A DNA stretch of 64,000 nucleotides from Celeribacter baekdonensis (GCF_003047105.1 NZ_CP028475.1:3410001-3474000), one strand, 5' to 3'. Positions 24,690-34,469 are shown, counted from the stretch's first letter. The notes: generated by a model from the sequence alone, not told the origin. Numbers and translations are program-made.

Positions 24690-27035
24690 TTATTCGCCGT
24701 AAGGCACCCAAATCGTTTTGATGTCAGTCGCCTGTGCCAACCAATCGCGTGCCGCATAGGTCCGTGTTTGACCAAAGTTGACCCACGTGCGTTTGAGGTT
24801 CCCGGCACTTTCCAATTCGATCGTTTTGGAAATATCCGCAGAGGAAAACGACCACACCGCCTCAATATCCATGTGACCCGCCATCGGTTTCGCCAACTCG
24901 CTATGCGATCCGGTGAGAATGTTGACCACGCCCGCAGGCACATCCGAAGTGTCGAGCACCTGATAAAAATCGGTCGCGGCCAGTGGATAGGCCTCTGACG
25001 CGACCGCGACCACACGGTTGCCCATGGCGATGGCCGGGGCGATGACGTCGATCAACCCGCCCAAAGGCCGGTCATCACAAAACGCCCCAATCACACCCAC
25101 GGCCTCGTTCATCGCCAAGGCCACGCCGCGCATCGGCACGGGTTTGGCCGCCCCGTCGAGCTTATCGGCCCAAGCGGCAAAGGTGAACAATGTGTCGATG
25201 GCCTGCGCCACTTCTTCTTTGGCTTTTGTCTCAGGTGTGCTGGTCAACTCGCGAATGCGCTGGGCGAATTCATCCGCCCGTGCGGATAGGTTTTCCCCAA
25301 TGAAATAGAGCACTTGGGCGCGGCTGTGCGCCGTGGCTTTGGTCCAGCCTTTCGCCCCCTGCGCCGCTTCCACCGCGTTGCGGATGTCTTTGCGCGAGGC
25401 CAGCGAGGCATGACCCAAAAGCGTGCCTTTGGGCGCATAGACCGCTTGCGAATAGCCACTGTCAGGCCGCGCCTGTTTGCCACCGATGTAGAGTTTTGCG
25501 GTGCGATCAAGGCCCAGAACCTCCACCGTGTCGGGTTTCATATGGGGCATCGCGGGCTTCACGGCACTGAGCTTGCCCTTGGGTTTGGTGTAGGCCATCA
25601 GGCCCTCCCAACCGCCCTCGCGGCCAAACCCGCTTTCGCGCACACCGCCAAATCCAGCGGCCGCATCGAACATGTTCGACCCGTTGACCCAGACCACGCC
25701 TGCAACCAGTTTAGGCGCAATATCAAGCGCCAGATTGATGTTCTCGGACCACACCGAGGCGGCCAGACCAAAGCGGGTGTTGTTGGCGACCTGCACCGCC
25801 TCTTCGGGCGTGCGGAAGGTCGTGGACACCAACACCGGACCAAAGATTTCCTCCTGCATCAGCTTGGCTGAGGGGTGCAATCCCGTGATCAAGGTCGGCG
25901 GGTAATAACAGCCCTCGGGCGCGGGGCAGGGTTGATGGACCGTGCCCTCCATGCCGCCCTGAGCGATCAGTGTTTCGATCCGCTCCAACTGTTTCGGATC
26001 GACAATGGCACCAACGTCGATGCATTTGTCCAACGGGTTGCCGATGCGCAGTTTTGACATCCGTGCGATCAGGCGGGCGTGGAAATCCTCGGCAATGCCC
26101 TCTTGCACCAAAAGCCGCGAACCTGCGCAACAGACCTGCCCTTGGTTAAAGAAAATCGCGTCGACCAGCCCTTCGATGGCGCTGTCGATGTCGGCATCTT
26201 CAAAGACGATATAGGGGGATTTTCCGCCCAGCTCCAAGGTCAGCGATTTGCCCGATCCGGCGGTGACTTGACGGATGCGACGTCCGACGGCGGTCGACCC
26301 GGTAAAAGCGATTTTGTCGATGCCGGGATGCGTGACGATCATTTCGCCCACGGCCCCGTCGCCGGTCACAATATTGACCACGCCTTTCGGCACACCGGCC
26401 TCTTGGCAGATCTGCGCAAACAAAAGCGCGGTGAGCGAGGTGTATTCAGCCGGTTTCAACACCACCGTGTTGCCCATGGCAATCGCGGGTGCGACTTTCC
26501 ACGCCAGCATCAACAGCGGGAAGTTCCACGGGATGATCTGACCGCACACGCCAAGCGCTTCGCGTCCCGGCATTTCCTCATCCATCACCTGCGCCATGCC
26601 CGCATGATAATAGAAATGCCGCGCCACCAAAGCCACGTCGATGTCCCGGCTTTCGCGGATCGGTTTGCCGTTGTCCAGCGTTTCCAATACCGCAAAGAGC
26701 CGCGCGTGTTTTTGCACCAAACGCGCGAGGGCATAAAGCACCTTGGCGCGGGCTTTGCCGCCGCGCTTTTCCCATTTGGCTTGGGCTTTGCGCGCCGCCG
26801 TCACGGCCATGTCCACCTCGCCCAAAGAGGCTTGGCTCAGATGCGCAAGCACCTCGCCCGTCGCCGGGTTTTTCGCCAAAAACACCTCGCCGGGCGCGGT
26901 TGCAGGCGCGGTCATTTTGCCATCAATGAAATGGCCAAACCGATCGCCGCCATCCACCAGCCACGCCAAAGCCTCCGCCGCCGATTCCGGCGCTGCGCCA
27001 TAGTCCATGGTCTCGAAAATCTCTTTTACGGTCAT
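24690..27035 (-). CDS. Two-module aldehyde dehydrogenase
   Basis: The 781-residue protein is much longer than the ~480-residue family norm. Residues ~30-500 are a complete NAD(P)-dependent aldehyde dehydrogenase, with PWNFPLLMLAWKVAPAI, the nucleotide motif FTGSTAVGRRI, catalytic Glu in LELGGKSPY and catalytic Cys in NQGQVCCAGSRL. The C-terminal ~270 residues repeat an aldehyde dehydrogenase fold (VGVIGAFCDDRPLGGLIDVIAPAIAMGN) without an active-site Cys. This double form is typical beside deoC in Rhodobacterales and would oxidise acetaldehyde from deoxyribose-5-phosphate cleavage; that role is inferred from the neighbour. It lies 24 bases downstream of deoC. Confidence 0.85.
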   Translation of the reverse strand: MTVKEIFETMDYGAAPESAAEALAWLVDGGDRFGHFIDGKMTAPATAPGEVFLAKNPATGEVLAHLSQASLGEVDMAVTAARKAQAKWEKRGGKARAKVLYALARLVQKHARLFAVLETLDNGKPIRESRDIDVALVARHFYYHAGMAQVMDEEMPGREALGVCGQIIPWNFPLLMLAWKVAPAIAMGNTVVLKPAEYTSLTALLFAQICQEAGVPKGVVNIVTGDGAVGEMIVTHPGIDKIAFTGSTAVGRRIRQVTAGSGKSLTLELGGKSPYIVFEDADIDSAIEGLVDAIFFNQGQVCCAGSRLLVQEGIAEDFHARLIARMSKLRIGNPLDKCIDVGAIVDPKQLERIETLIAQGGMEGTVHQPCPAPEGCYYPPTLITGLHPSAKLMQEEIFGPVLVSTTFRTPEEAVQVANNTRFGLAASVWSENINLALDIAPKLVAGVVWVNGSNMFDAAAGFGGVRESGFGREGGWEGLMAYTKPKGKLSAVKPAMPHMKPDTVEVLGLDRTAKLYIGGKQARPDSGYSQAVYAPKGTLLGHASLASRKDIRNAVEAAQGAKGWTKATAHSRAQVLYFIGENLSARADEFAQRIRELTSTPETKAKEEVAQAIDTLFTFAAWADKLDGAAKPVPMRGVALAMNEAVGVIGAFCDDRPLGGLIDVIAPAIAMGNRVVAVASEAYPLAATDFYQVLDTSDVPAGVVNILTGSHSELAKPMAGHMDIEAVWSFSSADISKTIELESAGNLKRTWVNFGQTRTYAARDWLAQATDIKTIWVPYGE

Positions 27036-27059
27036 TTTTTTGATCCTTCTCGCGGGCGC

Positions 27060-28073
27060 TTAACCAATGGCATGGCGGTAGCCCGCCGAATAGTGACCCG
27101 TCACATGATGTTCCAACTGGCGCTCAATGTCGCCCAAAAGCGAGGAGGCGCCAAAGCGGAACAGATGCGGCGAGAGCCAATGATTGCCCAGCTCTTCTTT
27201 GATCAAGGACAGGTAGACCAAAGCGTCTTTGGCCTTGGAAATCCCGCCCGCCGGTTTGTAGCCGACGCGGTAGCCGGTGCGGGCGTGGTAATCGCGGATC
27301 GCGCGGATCATCACGAGGGAGACGGGCAGGGTGGCGTTGACGCTTTCCTTGCCGGTTGAGGTTTTGATGAAATCGGCCCCGGCCATCATGCAGACCTGAG
27401 ATGCGCGCGCGACATTGCGCAGCGATCCCAACTCGCCAGTGGCCAAAATCGCTTTGACATGGGCCTCGCCACAGGTGGCGCGAAACTCGCGCATTTCATC
27501 ATAGAGCGCCTGCCAATTCCCGGTCAAAACATGGCGACGCGAAATCACGATGTCGATCTCTTTTGCCCCGGCCTTGACGCTTTCCTCGATCTCTTTGACC
27601 CGCAAATGATAGGGCGATAGGCCCGCCGGAAAGCCGGTGGAGACGGCGGCGACCGGGATGCCGGTGCCGTCCAGGGCCTTGACCGCCGTGTCGACCATTT
27701 CGTGATACACGCAAACCGCGCCGGTGGTCACGGGGCCCATGCCAAGCGCGTCCAGAATATCCGCGCGCACCGGGTGGGCGGCCTTGGCGCAAAGCCGTTT
27801 GACCCGTCCGGGCGTGTCATCGCCCGCCAAGGTGGTCAGGTCGATCATGGTGATCGCTTTCAAAAGCCACGCCGCTTGGTGATCTTTTTTGACAGAGCGC
27901 CGCCCGGGCAGGGTGGCACACCGCCGTTCAATCGCCGACGTGTTGGCCTGAACGCCCCGGATCACATCCAGATCCAGTGCCATGCCCGGATTGCGCGGTT
28001 CATGAATTTGCGGCAGATGCGTGCCTGAGGTGGCCACATTGGTGTCAGCTTTGGTCATTTCGGGTGTGCCCAT
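27060..28073 (-). CDS. deoC: Deoxyribose-phosphate aldolase
   Basis: The 337-residue class-I aldolase cleaves 2-deoxyribose-5-phosphate to acetaldehyde and glyceraldehyde-3-phosphate. Typical motifs are IDLTTLAGDDTPGRV, GAKEIDIVISR, HVKAILATGEL and GADFIKTSTGK with the Schiff-base lysine, and VGYKPAGGISK. It belongs to the longer, roughly 330-residue type with an N-terminal extension. I chose the ATG at 28073, which has GGAG six bases upstream; an upstream extension would pass through the operator-like palindrome. It is probably co-transcribed with the aldehyde dehydrogenase downstream. Confidence 0.9.
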   Translation of the reverse strand: MGTPEMTKADTNVATSGTHLPQIHEPRNPGMALDLDVIRGVQANTSAIERRCATLPGRRSVKKDHQAAWLLKAITMIDLTTLAGDDTPGRVKRLCAKAAHPVRADILDALGMGPVTTGAVCVYHEMVDTAVKALDGTGIPVAAVSTGFPAGLSPYHLRVKEIEESVKAGAKEIDIVISRRHVLTGNWQALYDEMREFRATCGEAHVKAILATGELGSLRNVARASQVCMMAGADFIKTSTGKESVNATLPVSLVMIRAIRDYHARTGYRVGYKPAGGISKAKDALVYLSLIKEELGNHWLSPHLFRFGASSLLGDIERQLEHHVTGHYSAGYRHAIG

Positions 28074-28131
28074 GGAAAGCTCCGTCCTTGCTTCCCCGCA
28101 AGCTGGCATGTGCGGAGGGATTTGGCAATCA

Positions 28132-28147
28132 TTGACCAGTTGGTCAA
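28132..28147. promoter_or_regulatory. Perfect palindrome upstream of deoC, candidate operator
   Basis: TTGACCA-GT-TGGTCAA, a perfect 7-base inverted repeat, overlaps the stop of the AraC-type gene and sits about 60 bases before the deoC start. Its form is typical of GntR- or TetR-family operators, not of an AraC site, so the protein that binds it may be encoded elsewhere. Confidence 0.4.
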
Positions 28148-29016
28148 ATGGGCTGAGCAATGCCTTTTTGGTGTTTCACCCGATATTGCCGCGGCGTCAT
28201 ACCAAAACGCAGGCGAAACAGCCGATGAAAATGGCTCATGTTTTGGATGCCGATTTCCTCAGAAATCTCAGAGAGCGAATCCGGCGTGCCGCGCAATTGC
28301 CGAGCAGCATAATCCATGCGCAGCCCATTGACGAAGTCCGAAGGTGTCATCCCCAAAGAGGCCTGCATCGTGCGCGCGACATGGGCGTGGGCTTTGCCAC
28401 ATTGCGCCACCAGCCCGGAAGCGCCATCACGAAACACCTCTGGTTTCTCCGCCGCGATCATGGCCTCATTGAGCCAAACCGGCAGGGCGACGCTTTGGTC
28501 CCGCGCTTCACTGGCCAGTTCTGCGATCAAAGGCAAAAGAAAGGCTTCGAGGTAGAGCGTCGTGCGTGGGGCGGCGTCCAGCGCCTTGGCCGCAGCCGAA
28601 AGGCGCGACAAATGCCGCATGTCGCGGTGGATCACAATCGGGGCGGCACCGGGGCCGGGAAACACCTGTGCAACCTCTGGAAAGCGCTGCATGAGATCTT
28701 TGATCCGGCGCTTTCGCAAGATGACATTGACGATATGGCTTTCCTCGCCGACCCCTTGCAGCCCGTGCGGATGACCCGGCGCCAAAAATACGATGTCACC
28801 TTCGTTCAGCGCAAGACGGGACTCTTGGGTCACCACGCGGGCGCGACCGTTGTGCAACCAAAACAACTCGTAAAAATCTTGATTGTGGAGCGCTTTTGGG
28901 CGGGTGCGCGCGAGAACCGAGCGGGAAAAATGAAATTCCTCGCCCTTGGCTAAAATGTCCTTGGCCCAAATGTCTTTGGTCGCGGTTTCGATCGGGATCA
29001 GTTTCGCTGTCGTCAT
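28144..29016 (-). CDS. AraC-family transcriptional regulator
   Basis: The 290-residue regulator has an N-terminal cupin sensor domain (ELFWLHNGRARVV, LNEGDIVFLAPGHPHGLQ) and a C-terminal AraC double helix-turn-helix (HVARTMQASLGMTPSDFVNGLRM, then NMSHFHRLFRLRFGMTPRQYR). It lies directly upstream of deoC on the same strand, 70 bases apart, and may control deoxyribose use. The ATG at 29016 is preferred; a TTG two codons earlier is possible and no strong ribosome site is visible for either. Confidence 0.85.
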   Translation of the reverse strand: MTTAKLIPIETATKDIWAKDILAKGEEFHFSRSVLARTRPKALHNQDFYELFWLHNGRARVVTQESRLALNEGDIVFLAPGHPHGLQGVGEESHIVNVILRKRRIKDLMQRFPEVAQVFPGPGAAPIVIHRDMRHLSRLSAAAKALDAAPRTTLYLEAFLLPLIAELASEARDQSVALPVWLNEAMIAAEKPEVFRDGASGLVAQCGKAHAHVARTMQASLGMTPSDFVNGLRMDYAARQLRGTPDSLSEISEEIGIQNMSHFHRLFRLRFGMTPRQYRVKHQKGIAQPI

Positions 29017-29194
29017 GTCCAAGATCTAACACAAGACCGTCTTTGAACCGCATGAAATTCAGCTACGTCATCAAAATTTCGCGATGCGATCGTGGTTTTG
29101 CTGCATTCGCGAGCATGGCGCTCTTCGGGTGACAGCGCGGCCTAAACCGGGTAAGGGCACGGTCAAGCATAGACCACCCTGAGGAATCGCCCTG

Positions 29195-29893
29195 ATGACC
29201 GACACTGTTTTCGACCGTTCCGTGAAAATTGCCCCCTCCATTCTCGCCGCTGATTTCGCCAATTTTGGCCGTGAAATCGAAGCGGTTGAGGCCGAGGGTG
29301 CCGATTGGATTCATGTCGATGTGATGGATGGGCATTTCGTCCCGAACCTGACCTTTGGGCCGGCGATGTGCAAAGCGATCCGTCCGCATATCAAGACCGT
29401 GATGGACGTGCATTTGATGATCTCTCCGGTTGACCCCTATATCGACGCGTTCGCCGAGGCGGGCGCTGACATCATCACCGCCCATGTCGAGGCTGGTCCG
29501 CACATTCACCGCACGTTGCAAGCCATCCGGGGGGCAGGCGCAAAGGCTGGTCTGGCGCTCAATCCCGGTACGCCGGTTGAGGTGGTTGATTACCTTTTGG
29601 ACATGGTCGATCTGGTGTGCGTGATGACGGTGAATCCGGGTTTTGGCGGACAGAAATTCATCCACTCTCAAGTTGAAAAAGTGCGCAAACTGCGCGCGAT
29701 GATTGGCGATCGGCCGATCCACATCGAGATTGATGGCGGCATTGATCCGACCACCGCGCCTCTGATGGTTGCGGCGGGCGCAGATGCGCTTGTGGCCGGG
29801 TCTGCGGTGTTCAAAGGCGGCTCGGTGAGCAATCCCGCGCCCTACGGCGACAACATCCGCGCCATCCGCGCTGCTGCCGTCAAAGCGCTCTAA
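29195..29893 (+). CDS. rpe: Ribulose-phosphate 3-epimerase
   Basis: This 232-residue TIM-barrel enzyme interconverts D-ribulose-5-phosphate and D-xylulose-5-phosphate in the pentose phosphate and Calvin pathways. Diagnostic motifs are APSILAADF, the metal-site [34 protein letters not shown] and IDGGI near the end with the phosphate-binding AGSAVFKG. The length is normal. It is the only plus-strand gene here and ends 15 bases before a convergent gene, without an obvious terminator. Confidence 0.95.
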   Translation: MTDTVFDRSVKIAPSILAADFANFGREIEAVEAEGADWIHVDVMDGHFVPNLTFGPAMCKAIRPHIKTVMDVHLMISPVDPYIDAFAEAGADIITAHVEAGPHIHRTLQAIRGAGAKAGLALNPGTPVEVVDYLLDMVDLVCVMTVNPGFGGQKFIHSQVEKVRKLRAMIGDRPIHIEIDGGIDPTTAPLMVAAGADALVAGSAVFKGGSVSNPAPYGDNIRAIRAAAVKAL

Positions 29894-29908
29894 GCCCAGA
29901 GGCCGCCG

Positions 29909-30832
29909 CTACCCTGCCATAGATGCGGGCGCAATGAATGTGATGTCATCGCGGGCGGACAGCGCCGCGATGTCGTCTTCGTAGTGTTGTGTGACCGTGT
30001 CGATCACGTTTGCATCCCAGCCCGGCAAATCACAGGGTTCATCAAGCGCGTCTTCTTTGCCGTATTTGTCCAAGAACGCCAAAACCGTGCGCTCATATTG
30101 GGCGTCGGTTTCGGGCGGATGTCCGGCCAAAAACACCTGAAGCCGTTTGAGCCCCTCCGGTTGGATCAGATCGCGCAGGGCGGCGAAGCCGCCGCGCAAT
30201 GTCGCGTCTTTTGGCAATCCTGCGATCTGACGCATCACCCGCGGCCAGATCAGCGGCGTGTCCTCTTCGCACCACAGCGTCAAGGGCACGTTGGGCAGGG
30301 CGCTGCGCAGCGCATCCACCGTGTCACACCAGCGCAGGGTTTCCGGCTGGACGTTGCGCAAAAACGCGTTCGTGGCCCCGCGTGCCTTGCCTGAATCCTG
30401 CGCGCTTTGCACGAAAGCCGCCGGGTTGCGCAGGGCCATGCTCAGGCGCAGATCGGAGCTTTCAAACAGCTCGGCAATCGGGGCAACCCGTGTGCCGATG
30501 TCCGGGTACAGCCGATCCGAATGAAGCGCCTCGGCCAGGGGCGAGGCCCAATTGGCATCGGCCATAATCACGGCCTTGGCCGTGTTGCCCTGAAGAATGT
30601 CGTCCAAAAGTTCGATTTCTTCGGTCTCAATCGGTGGCAAGCCGTCCAAGCGCTCCAAAAGCCCGGTCATCGCCTGCCGATAGAGACGCGCGGGCGGCGT
30701 GCGAATGCCGCGTTCGGCAAAGCCTTGCGAGTTCTGCCGCAGACTCTCCACGATCCGGGTGGTTCCGGCAAAATGGACGCCAATATGCAAATGAACCCGC
30801 CTGCGCGCGGCGGTTTGATCGGTCTCGGTCAA
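29909..30832 (-). CDS. Sulfotransferase-like protein of roseobacter type
   Basis: The 307-residue protein opens with RRVHLHIGVHFAGTTRIVESL. This resembles the HIGxxKTGTT phosphosulfate-binding loop of bacterial sulfotransferases, with the usual Lys replaced by Phe-Ala. A later segment (LRLSMALRNPAAFVQSA) resembles the RNP 3'-phosphate motif. I infer a divergent sulfotransferase or a degenerate relative; activity is uncertain because of the altered loop. It starts in an ATGA overlap with the stop of the upstream glycosyltransferase gene, so it belongs to that operon. Confidence 0.5.
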   Translation of the reverse strand: MTETDQTAARRRVHLHIGVHFAGTTRIVESLRQNSQGFAERGIRTPPARLYRQAMTGLLERLDGLPPIETEEIELLDDILQGNTAKAVIMADANWASPLAEALHSDRLYPDIGTRVAPIAELFESSDLRLSMALRNPAAFVQSAQDSGKARGATNAFLRNVQPETLRWCDTVDALRSALPNVPLTLWCEEDTPLIWPRVMRQIAGLPKDATLRGGFAALRDLIQPEGLKRLQVFLAGHPPETDAQYERTVLAFLDKYGKEDALDEPCDLPGWDANVIDTVTQHYEDDIAALSARDDITFIAPASMAG

Positions 30833-33075
30833 TGCACCGTCTCCCCTTTGTCCACGGTGAAAAAGAAATCCTCACTGGGGTCTTTGGCGACGATCTCGTC
30901 GGGGACGGTTTGCGGCCCGTTGAGAAAGACATTCGCGCCAAAATGCCGATGCATCCGGGCCAGTTTTTCCATCCGCCAGCCGGTCAGCTCTTGGTAAAAC
31001 GCCGCGTAGTTTTCGGTGGCGCGCAACGCGTCGATTTTCTCGCGGTGGGCTTTGACACAGGCCTCGTGCTGGGCGCGGATGTCAGGGTCGGCCATCAGGC
31101 GGTCAAACTCCGCCTGCACCCGCGGGATCATCCGCTGAATCGAGGTTTCTTGTTCGTAATTGTTGTTCATGCGGAACCAATAGGCCAGCCCTTGGTCGCG
31201 ATCCACATGGTTCACCCGACCCCGATCGCGTTTGACCAAAAAGCTTTCGGCCGAGCGCACGGCATAGTGGTTGAGCTGCACCACGTCATAGCCATAGGTC
31301 GAGGCATTGGAACGCCACGCATTGCGAAACTCGTTTTTCGGCATCGGCTTGGCCGAGCCATTGTACCACCGGATTTTGTCCCAGATTTGCGGTTTAAGCC
31401 CCTTGGGCCGGTGCACGCCAAGTTTTTTGAACAGGCCGACGTTTTTAAACAGGGTTTTAAAGCCCCAAGCCTGATGCGGTTTGTTGGCAAATTCGGGTGC
31501 GCAGCGGTCAAACTGTGCCAATAAAAAGGCATCCTCATACTCATGCACATCGGCATTGCCAAACAGCCGCCAAGTGCAGGAAATCAGGTTGGCATCGGGC
31601 ACCACGTCAAACAGCGCGCTCATCGTGCCATCCCCGACTTTGATGTTGATGAACTCATCCACATCCATCGAAATCGCCCAATCCGCGCCCATCACCACCT
31701 CTTCGCTTTCGGCACTTTGCAAGGCGTGGTGTTGTGGTTTCAGCCCGGTGTCGTGGAACTTATTGTCACGGTGTTGGACATATCCCTTGTCCTGTAACAG
31801 CTCTAAAAACGTGTCGGTGCCATCGGTGCAATCATTGGTGTAGACCAAAAATCCCTCGACCCCGATGGCGCGGTGATAGGCGATCCATTCCAAAATGAAC
31901 GGGCCTTCGTTTTTCATACAGGTGACAATCGCCACCGAATTGTCGCCGCGCGGCGGTTTGGCGACTTTCTCTTCAGGCATCAAAATCGGCTTGTGCCCCC
32001 ATTCCGAGGCGGCCATGTCGATGAGCGGTTGCGCATGAATGAGCGAGGCTTTGGGCACGATCCGCGATACGGTGGGCGCGAGGTGGCGCAGCGCCATGTA
32101 GCGGTAAAAGCCGTAGCGCGTCGTTGGCTCGACCCCGCCCACCCGGACCAGGCGAAACACCGCCCCCTCGGGCAGTTTGGCTGGGGCCACACACCACCGC
32201 CCCCGCCGCTTTTTCTCATCAAACTGGACGCAGACGTGATCGGCAAACTGCACGGTGTCATCGTCGCGCACGCGCCACGGATAACATTGCTGGCCGATCA
32301 GTTGCACGACACCATGTTCGGCCTCTTGCGCCAGATCGAACACTGACCCTTCAGGGGCGGGCGGGATCAGGTCATAGACCTCGATATTGGCCACGGCGCG
32401 GGCCTGATGCAAATACAGATGGCGCAGGATCTCATAGATCAGAACATCCGCCAACGGCGCGCTCCATGGATCGGCATCAGGCACCTCCATCCGGTCTTTG
32501 CCGGGCGCACCGGGGGTGACATAGGGGTGGGTCTCAGAAGGCAGGTCAGGATGACCCAGCGGCACATCACAATGCACCAAAACCACCGCCATATCGGCAC
32601 TCAGCGTGGTCAGACCCTTGGCCAAGGCCTCGGCAAACCCATCCTCCGTGCCCGGAGCAGCACGGTCCAAAATCACCGCACCATTCATGCCCTGATGCAC
32701 CGCGTGGTAGCGCAGCCATTCCAGAACCACATCCGCAGGCTCGCCATTGCGCGTGGCCAACGCCACGTTGCGCCCGGCCATATGGTCAGGCTCTGTGGCC
32801 ATTGGGGTGATCTCGCACAGCGTCCCTTGGAAATAGGCACGAATGCCCTCGGGTGGCACGGTTCCGGTGATCCAAGGCGCATCGCCCACGGATTTCAGCT
32901 CGGCATCCAGCAACAGGTTCTGCGCCACCGCCTCGCTCATCTGAGTGCTGCGGCTGAAAAACAATTCCGCCTTGCCGCTCTCAAGCCCAATAGCGGCCAA
33001 AAGCGTGGCAGGGCCAAGCGTGCTATGCGTCAGGGTGCGTGTGATGAGGTGGGTCATGGGGGGGAGGGTGCTCAT
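30829..33075 (-). CDS. Glycosyltransferase family 2 protein with long N-terminal region
   Basis: The 748-residue protein has a C-terminal glycosyltransferase domain starting near residue 390 (VAIVTCMKNEGPFILEWIAYHRAIG), with the DVDEF metal/nucleotide motif (WAISMDVDEFINIK) and GVHRPKGLKP. This is the glyco-tranf-2-4 / GT92-like type common in roseobacters. The N-terminal ~380 residues are of unknown function, with no membrane helices. It likely acts on surface polysaccharide in the cytoplasm. I chose the ATG at 33075 with AAGG just upstream; a longer frame would overlap the preceding gene. It shares an operon with 33084-34100. Confidence 0.75.
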   Translation of the reverse strand: MSTLPPMTHLITRTLTHSTLGPATLLAAIGLESGKAELFFSRSTQMSEAVAQNLLLDAELKSVGDAPWITGTVPPEGIRAYFQGTLCEITPMATEPDHMAGRNVALATRNGEPADVVLEWLRYHAVHQGMNGAVILDRAAPGTEDGFAEALAKGLTTLSADMAVVLVHCDVPLGHPDLPSETHPYVTPGAPGKDRMEVPDADPWSAPLADVLIYEILRHLYLHQARAVANIEVYDLIPPAPEGSVFDLAQEAEHGVVQLIGQQCYPWRVRDDDTVQFADHVCVQFDEKKRRGRWCVAPAKLPEGAVFRLVRVGGVEPTTRYGFYRYMALRHLAPTVSRIVPKASLIHAQPLIDMAASEWGHKPILMPEEKVAKPPRGDNSVAIVTCMKNEGPFILEWIAYHRAIGVEGFLVYTNDCTDGTDTFLELLQDKGYVQHRDNKFHDTGLKPQHHALQSAESEEVVMGADWAISMDVDEFINIKVGDGTMSALFDVVPDANLISCTWRLFGNADVHEYEDAFLLAQFDRCAPEFANKPHQAWGFKTLFKNVGLFKKLGVHRPKGLKPQIWDKIRWYNGSAKPMPKNEFRNAWRSNASTYGYDVVQLNHYAVRSAESFLVKRDRGRVNHVDRDQGLAYWFRMNNNYEQETSIQRMIPRVQAEFDRLMADPDIRAQHEACVKAHREKIDALRATENYAAFYQELTGWRMEKLARMHRHFGANVFLNGPQTVPDEIVAKDPSEDFFFTVDKGETVH

Positions 33076-33083
33076 GCCTTGGA

Positions 33084-34100
33084 TCAGGCCTCTGGTGTCA
33101 GGGCTTTGAGACGCGCCAAATGCGCGGCCAATTGCGTTGGGCCGGGCGGGTTGGAGCCGCCCATGAGGGTCAGTTGCCACATCAGTTCCACCACCTCGCG
33201 CTGCGACAGTAAGGCTTTGAGCCGCGCGCGGTGGGCGTCAACACAGGCCTGATGCAGCGGTTCAAAGTCGGCCATTTCGGCGCGCACAGCATGGGCCGCA
33301 GGCCGCATGGCGGCGATGCGTGTGTCTGAGGTGATGTTAAAATTCCGTTCCGCCCAATAGCCCGCGCCAATCGGCTTTTGCATATGGTTGGGCAGGCCGC
33401 GCGCGGATTTCAGCACGAATTCTTCGATCGAGCGCACGGAGTAATGATTGAGCCAAGCACGCTCTTTTTCATGCGCCACGCCGAACAGGTTGATCCGGGC
33501 TTGGGCGGCGGAAAACGAGGCGGGCAGGGCGGCACCACTGGCGGAGACCCAATTGGGAAGCGCGGCGTCTTTGCGGTTTTTCGGACGATGCACGCCCAAG
33601 TCACGAAAGGCTTTGGGGCGGTGCAGCGTCTTGAAAAAATGCGCGAGGGGCAAGGAGATACCATCGGGGGCGGCCATGGTGAAGCGCTCGGGCACCGGCA
33701 CGTCATCCCATGTGCCAAAGCCGCTGTTGCCAAACAAATGCCAACGCAACGGCATTGCGTCGGCTGTCTCGGGCATCAATTCCGCGACAGCTCCCGCGTC
33801 TTGCATCACCAGATATTCATCGACATCAAAAAACAGTGCCAAATCGGCGTTTTGATAGCGTTTGTGTTTGGACAGGAGTTTCATCGCCTGCCATTGCACC
33901 GATTTCTCGCCCTTGGGCACAAAAGGCACATGGGTGATGAGACCCGCCGCGTCCAAGGCATCAAGCATCTGATCACTGCCATCGGTACAGTCATGTGAGG
34001 CGATGAGGAAATGAGTGAACCCGGCGGCTTTATGATGGGAAAGCCAGTCCAGAAGCCATGGCCCCTCGTCGCGCAGACATGTAATCGCGAGTGTGTTCAA
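33084..34100 (-). CDS. Glycosyltransferase family 2 protein (GT92-like)
   Basis: The 338-residue single-domain relative of the downstream protein has LAITCLRDEGPWLLDWLSHHKAAG at the N-terminus, DLALFFDVDEYLVM with the DxD motif near residue 93, GVHRPKNRKDAALP, and LNHYSVRSIEEFVLKSARG. There is no signal or membrane helix. It probably transfers sugar to a cell-surface glycan; donor and acceptor are unknown. It is the first gene of a three-gene minus-strand unit and lies 8 bases before the next start. Confidence 0.8.
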   Translation of the reverse strand: MNTLAITCLRDEGPWLLDWLSHHKAAGFTHFLIASHDCTDGSDQMLDALDAAGLITHVPFVPKGEKSVQWQAMKLLSKHKRYQNADLALFFDVDEYLVMQDAGAVAELMPETADAMPLRWHLFGNSGFGTWDDVPVPERFTMAAPDGISLPLAHFFKTLHRPKAFRDLGVHRPKNRKDAALPNWVSASGAALPASFSAAQARINLFGVAHEKERAWLNHYSVRSIEEFVLKSARGLPNHMQKPIGAGYWAERNFNITSDTRIAAMRPAAHAVRAEMADFEPLHQACVDAHRARLKALLSQREVVELMWQLTLMGGSNPPGPTQLAAHLARLKALTPEA

Positions 34101-34469
34101 CCTTAACCTACCCGTACCTGCGGCGCATAGGCCGCGCGTGACTCATGTGCGCTCAGTCATTCGACACTGCGTCAATGTCACTGTGCCAGATGCCTGTCAA
34201 ACGTCAGGCGTTTCTGCCCTGTTTTTCTTGCCTTTGTGGTCTCATATGGTCCCGGCCAAGTCAAGCGCGCCCCGCCAAAGGTCTTGGGTCCGTGTCGATC
34301 CGACCCCCTGTGTCGCGCTCAGATGAGGCATTTGTGTAGAAATGGGTTGCAGTGGTGCGGCGGTGCCGCAGTTGTTTCTCTATTCGAAACAATTCTGTTT
34401 TCAACTGTATTTTAGGATGCTTCTGCGATATGCACCACAGTCGATAGTCTTTTGCTCTGGAAGGGAAAA
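34101..34469. other. Intergenic region between divergent glycan genes
   Basis: About 370 bases without a credible gene. The right part (34330-34440) is A/T-richer and probably holds promoters for the divergent glycosyltransferase and fusion genes. I see no clear operator, repeat or RNA gene. Confidence 0.4.

Noticed and set aside
26079..27359. Plus-strand open frame opposite the aldehyde dehydrogenase
   Set aside because: Runs through the end of deoC and the start of the dehydrogenase on the other strand, with His/Arg-rich composition and no motif.
30634..31524. Plus-strand open frame opposite the glycosyltransferase genes
   Set aside because: Mirror of two well-supported coding frames; no family similarity.
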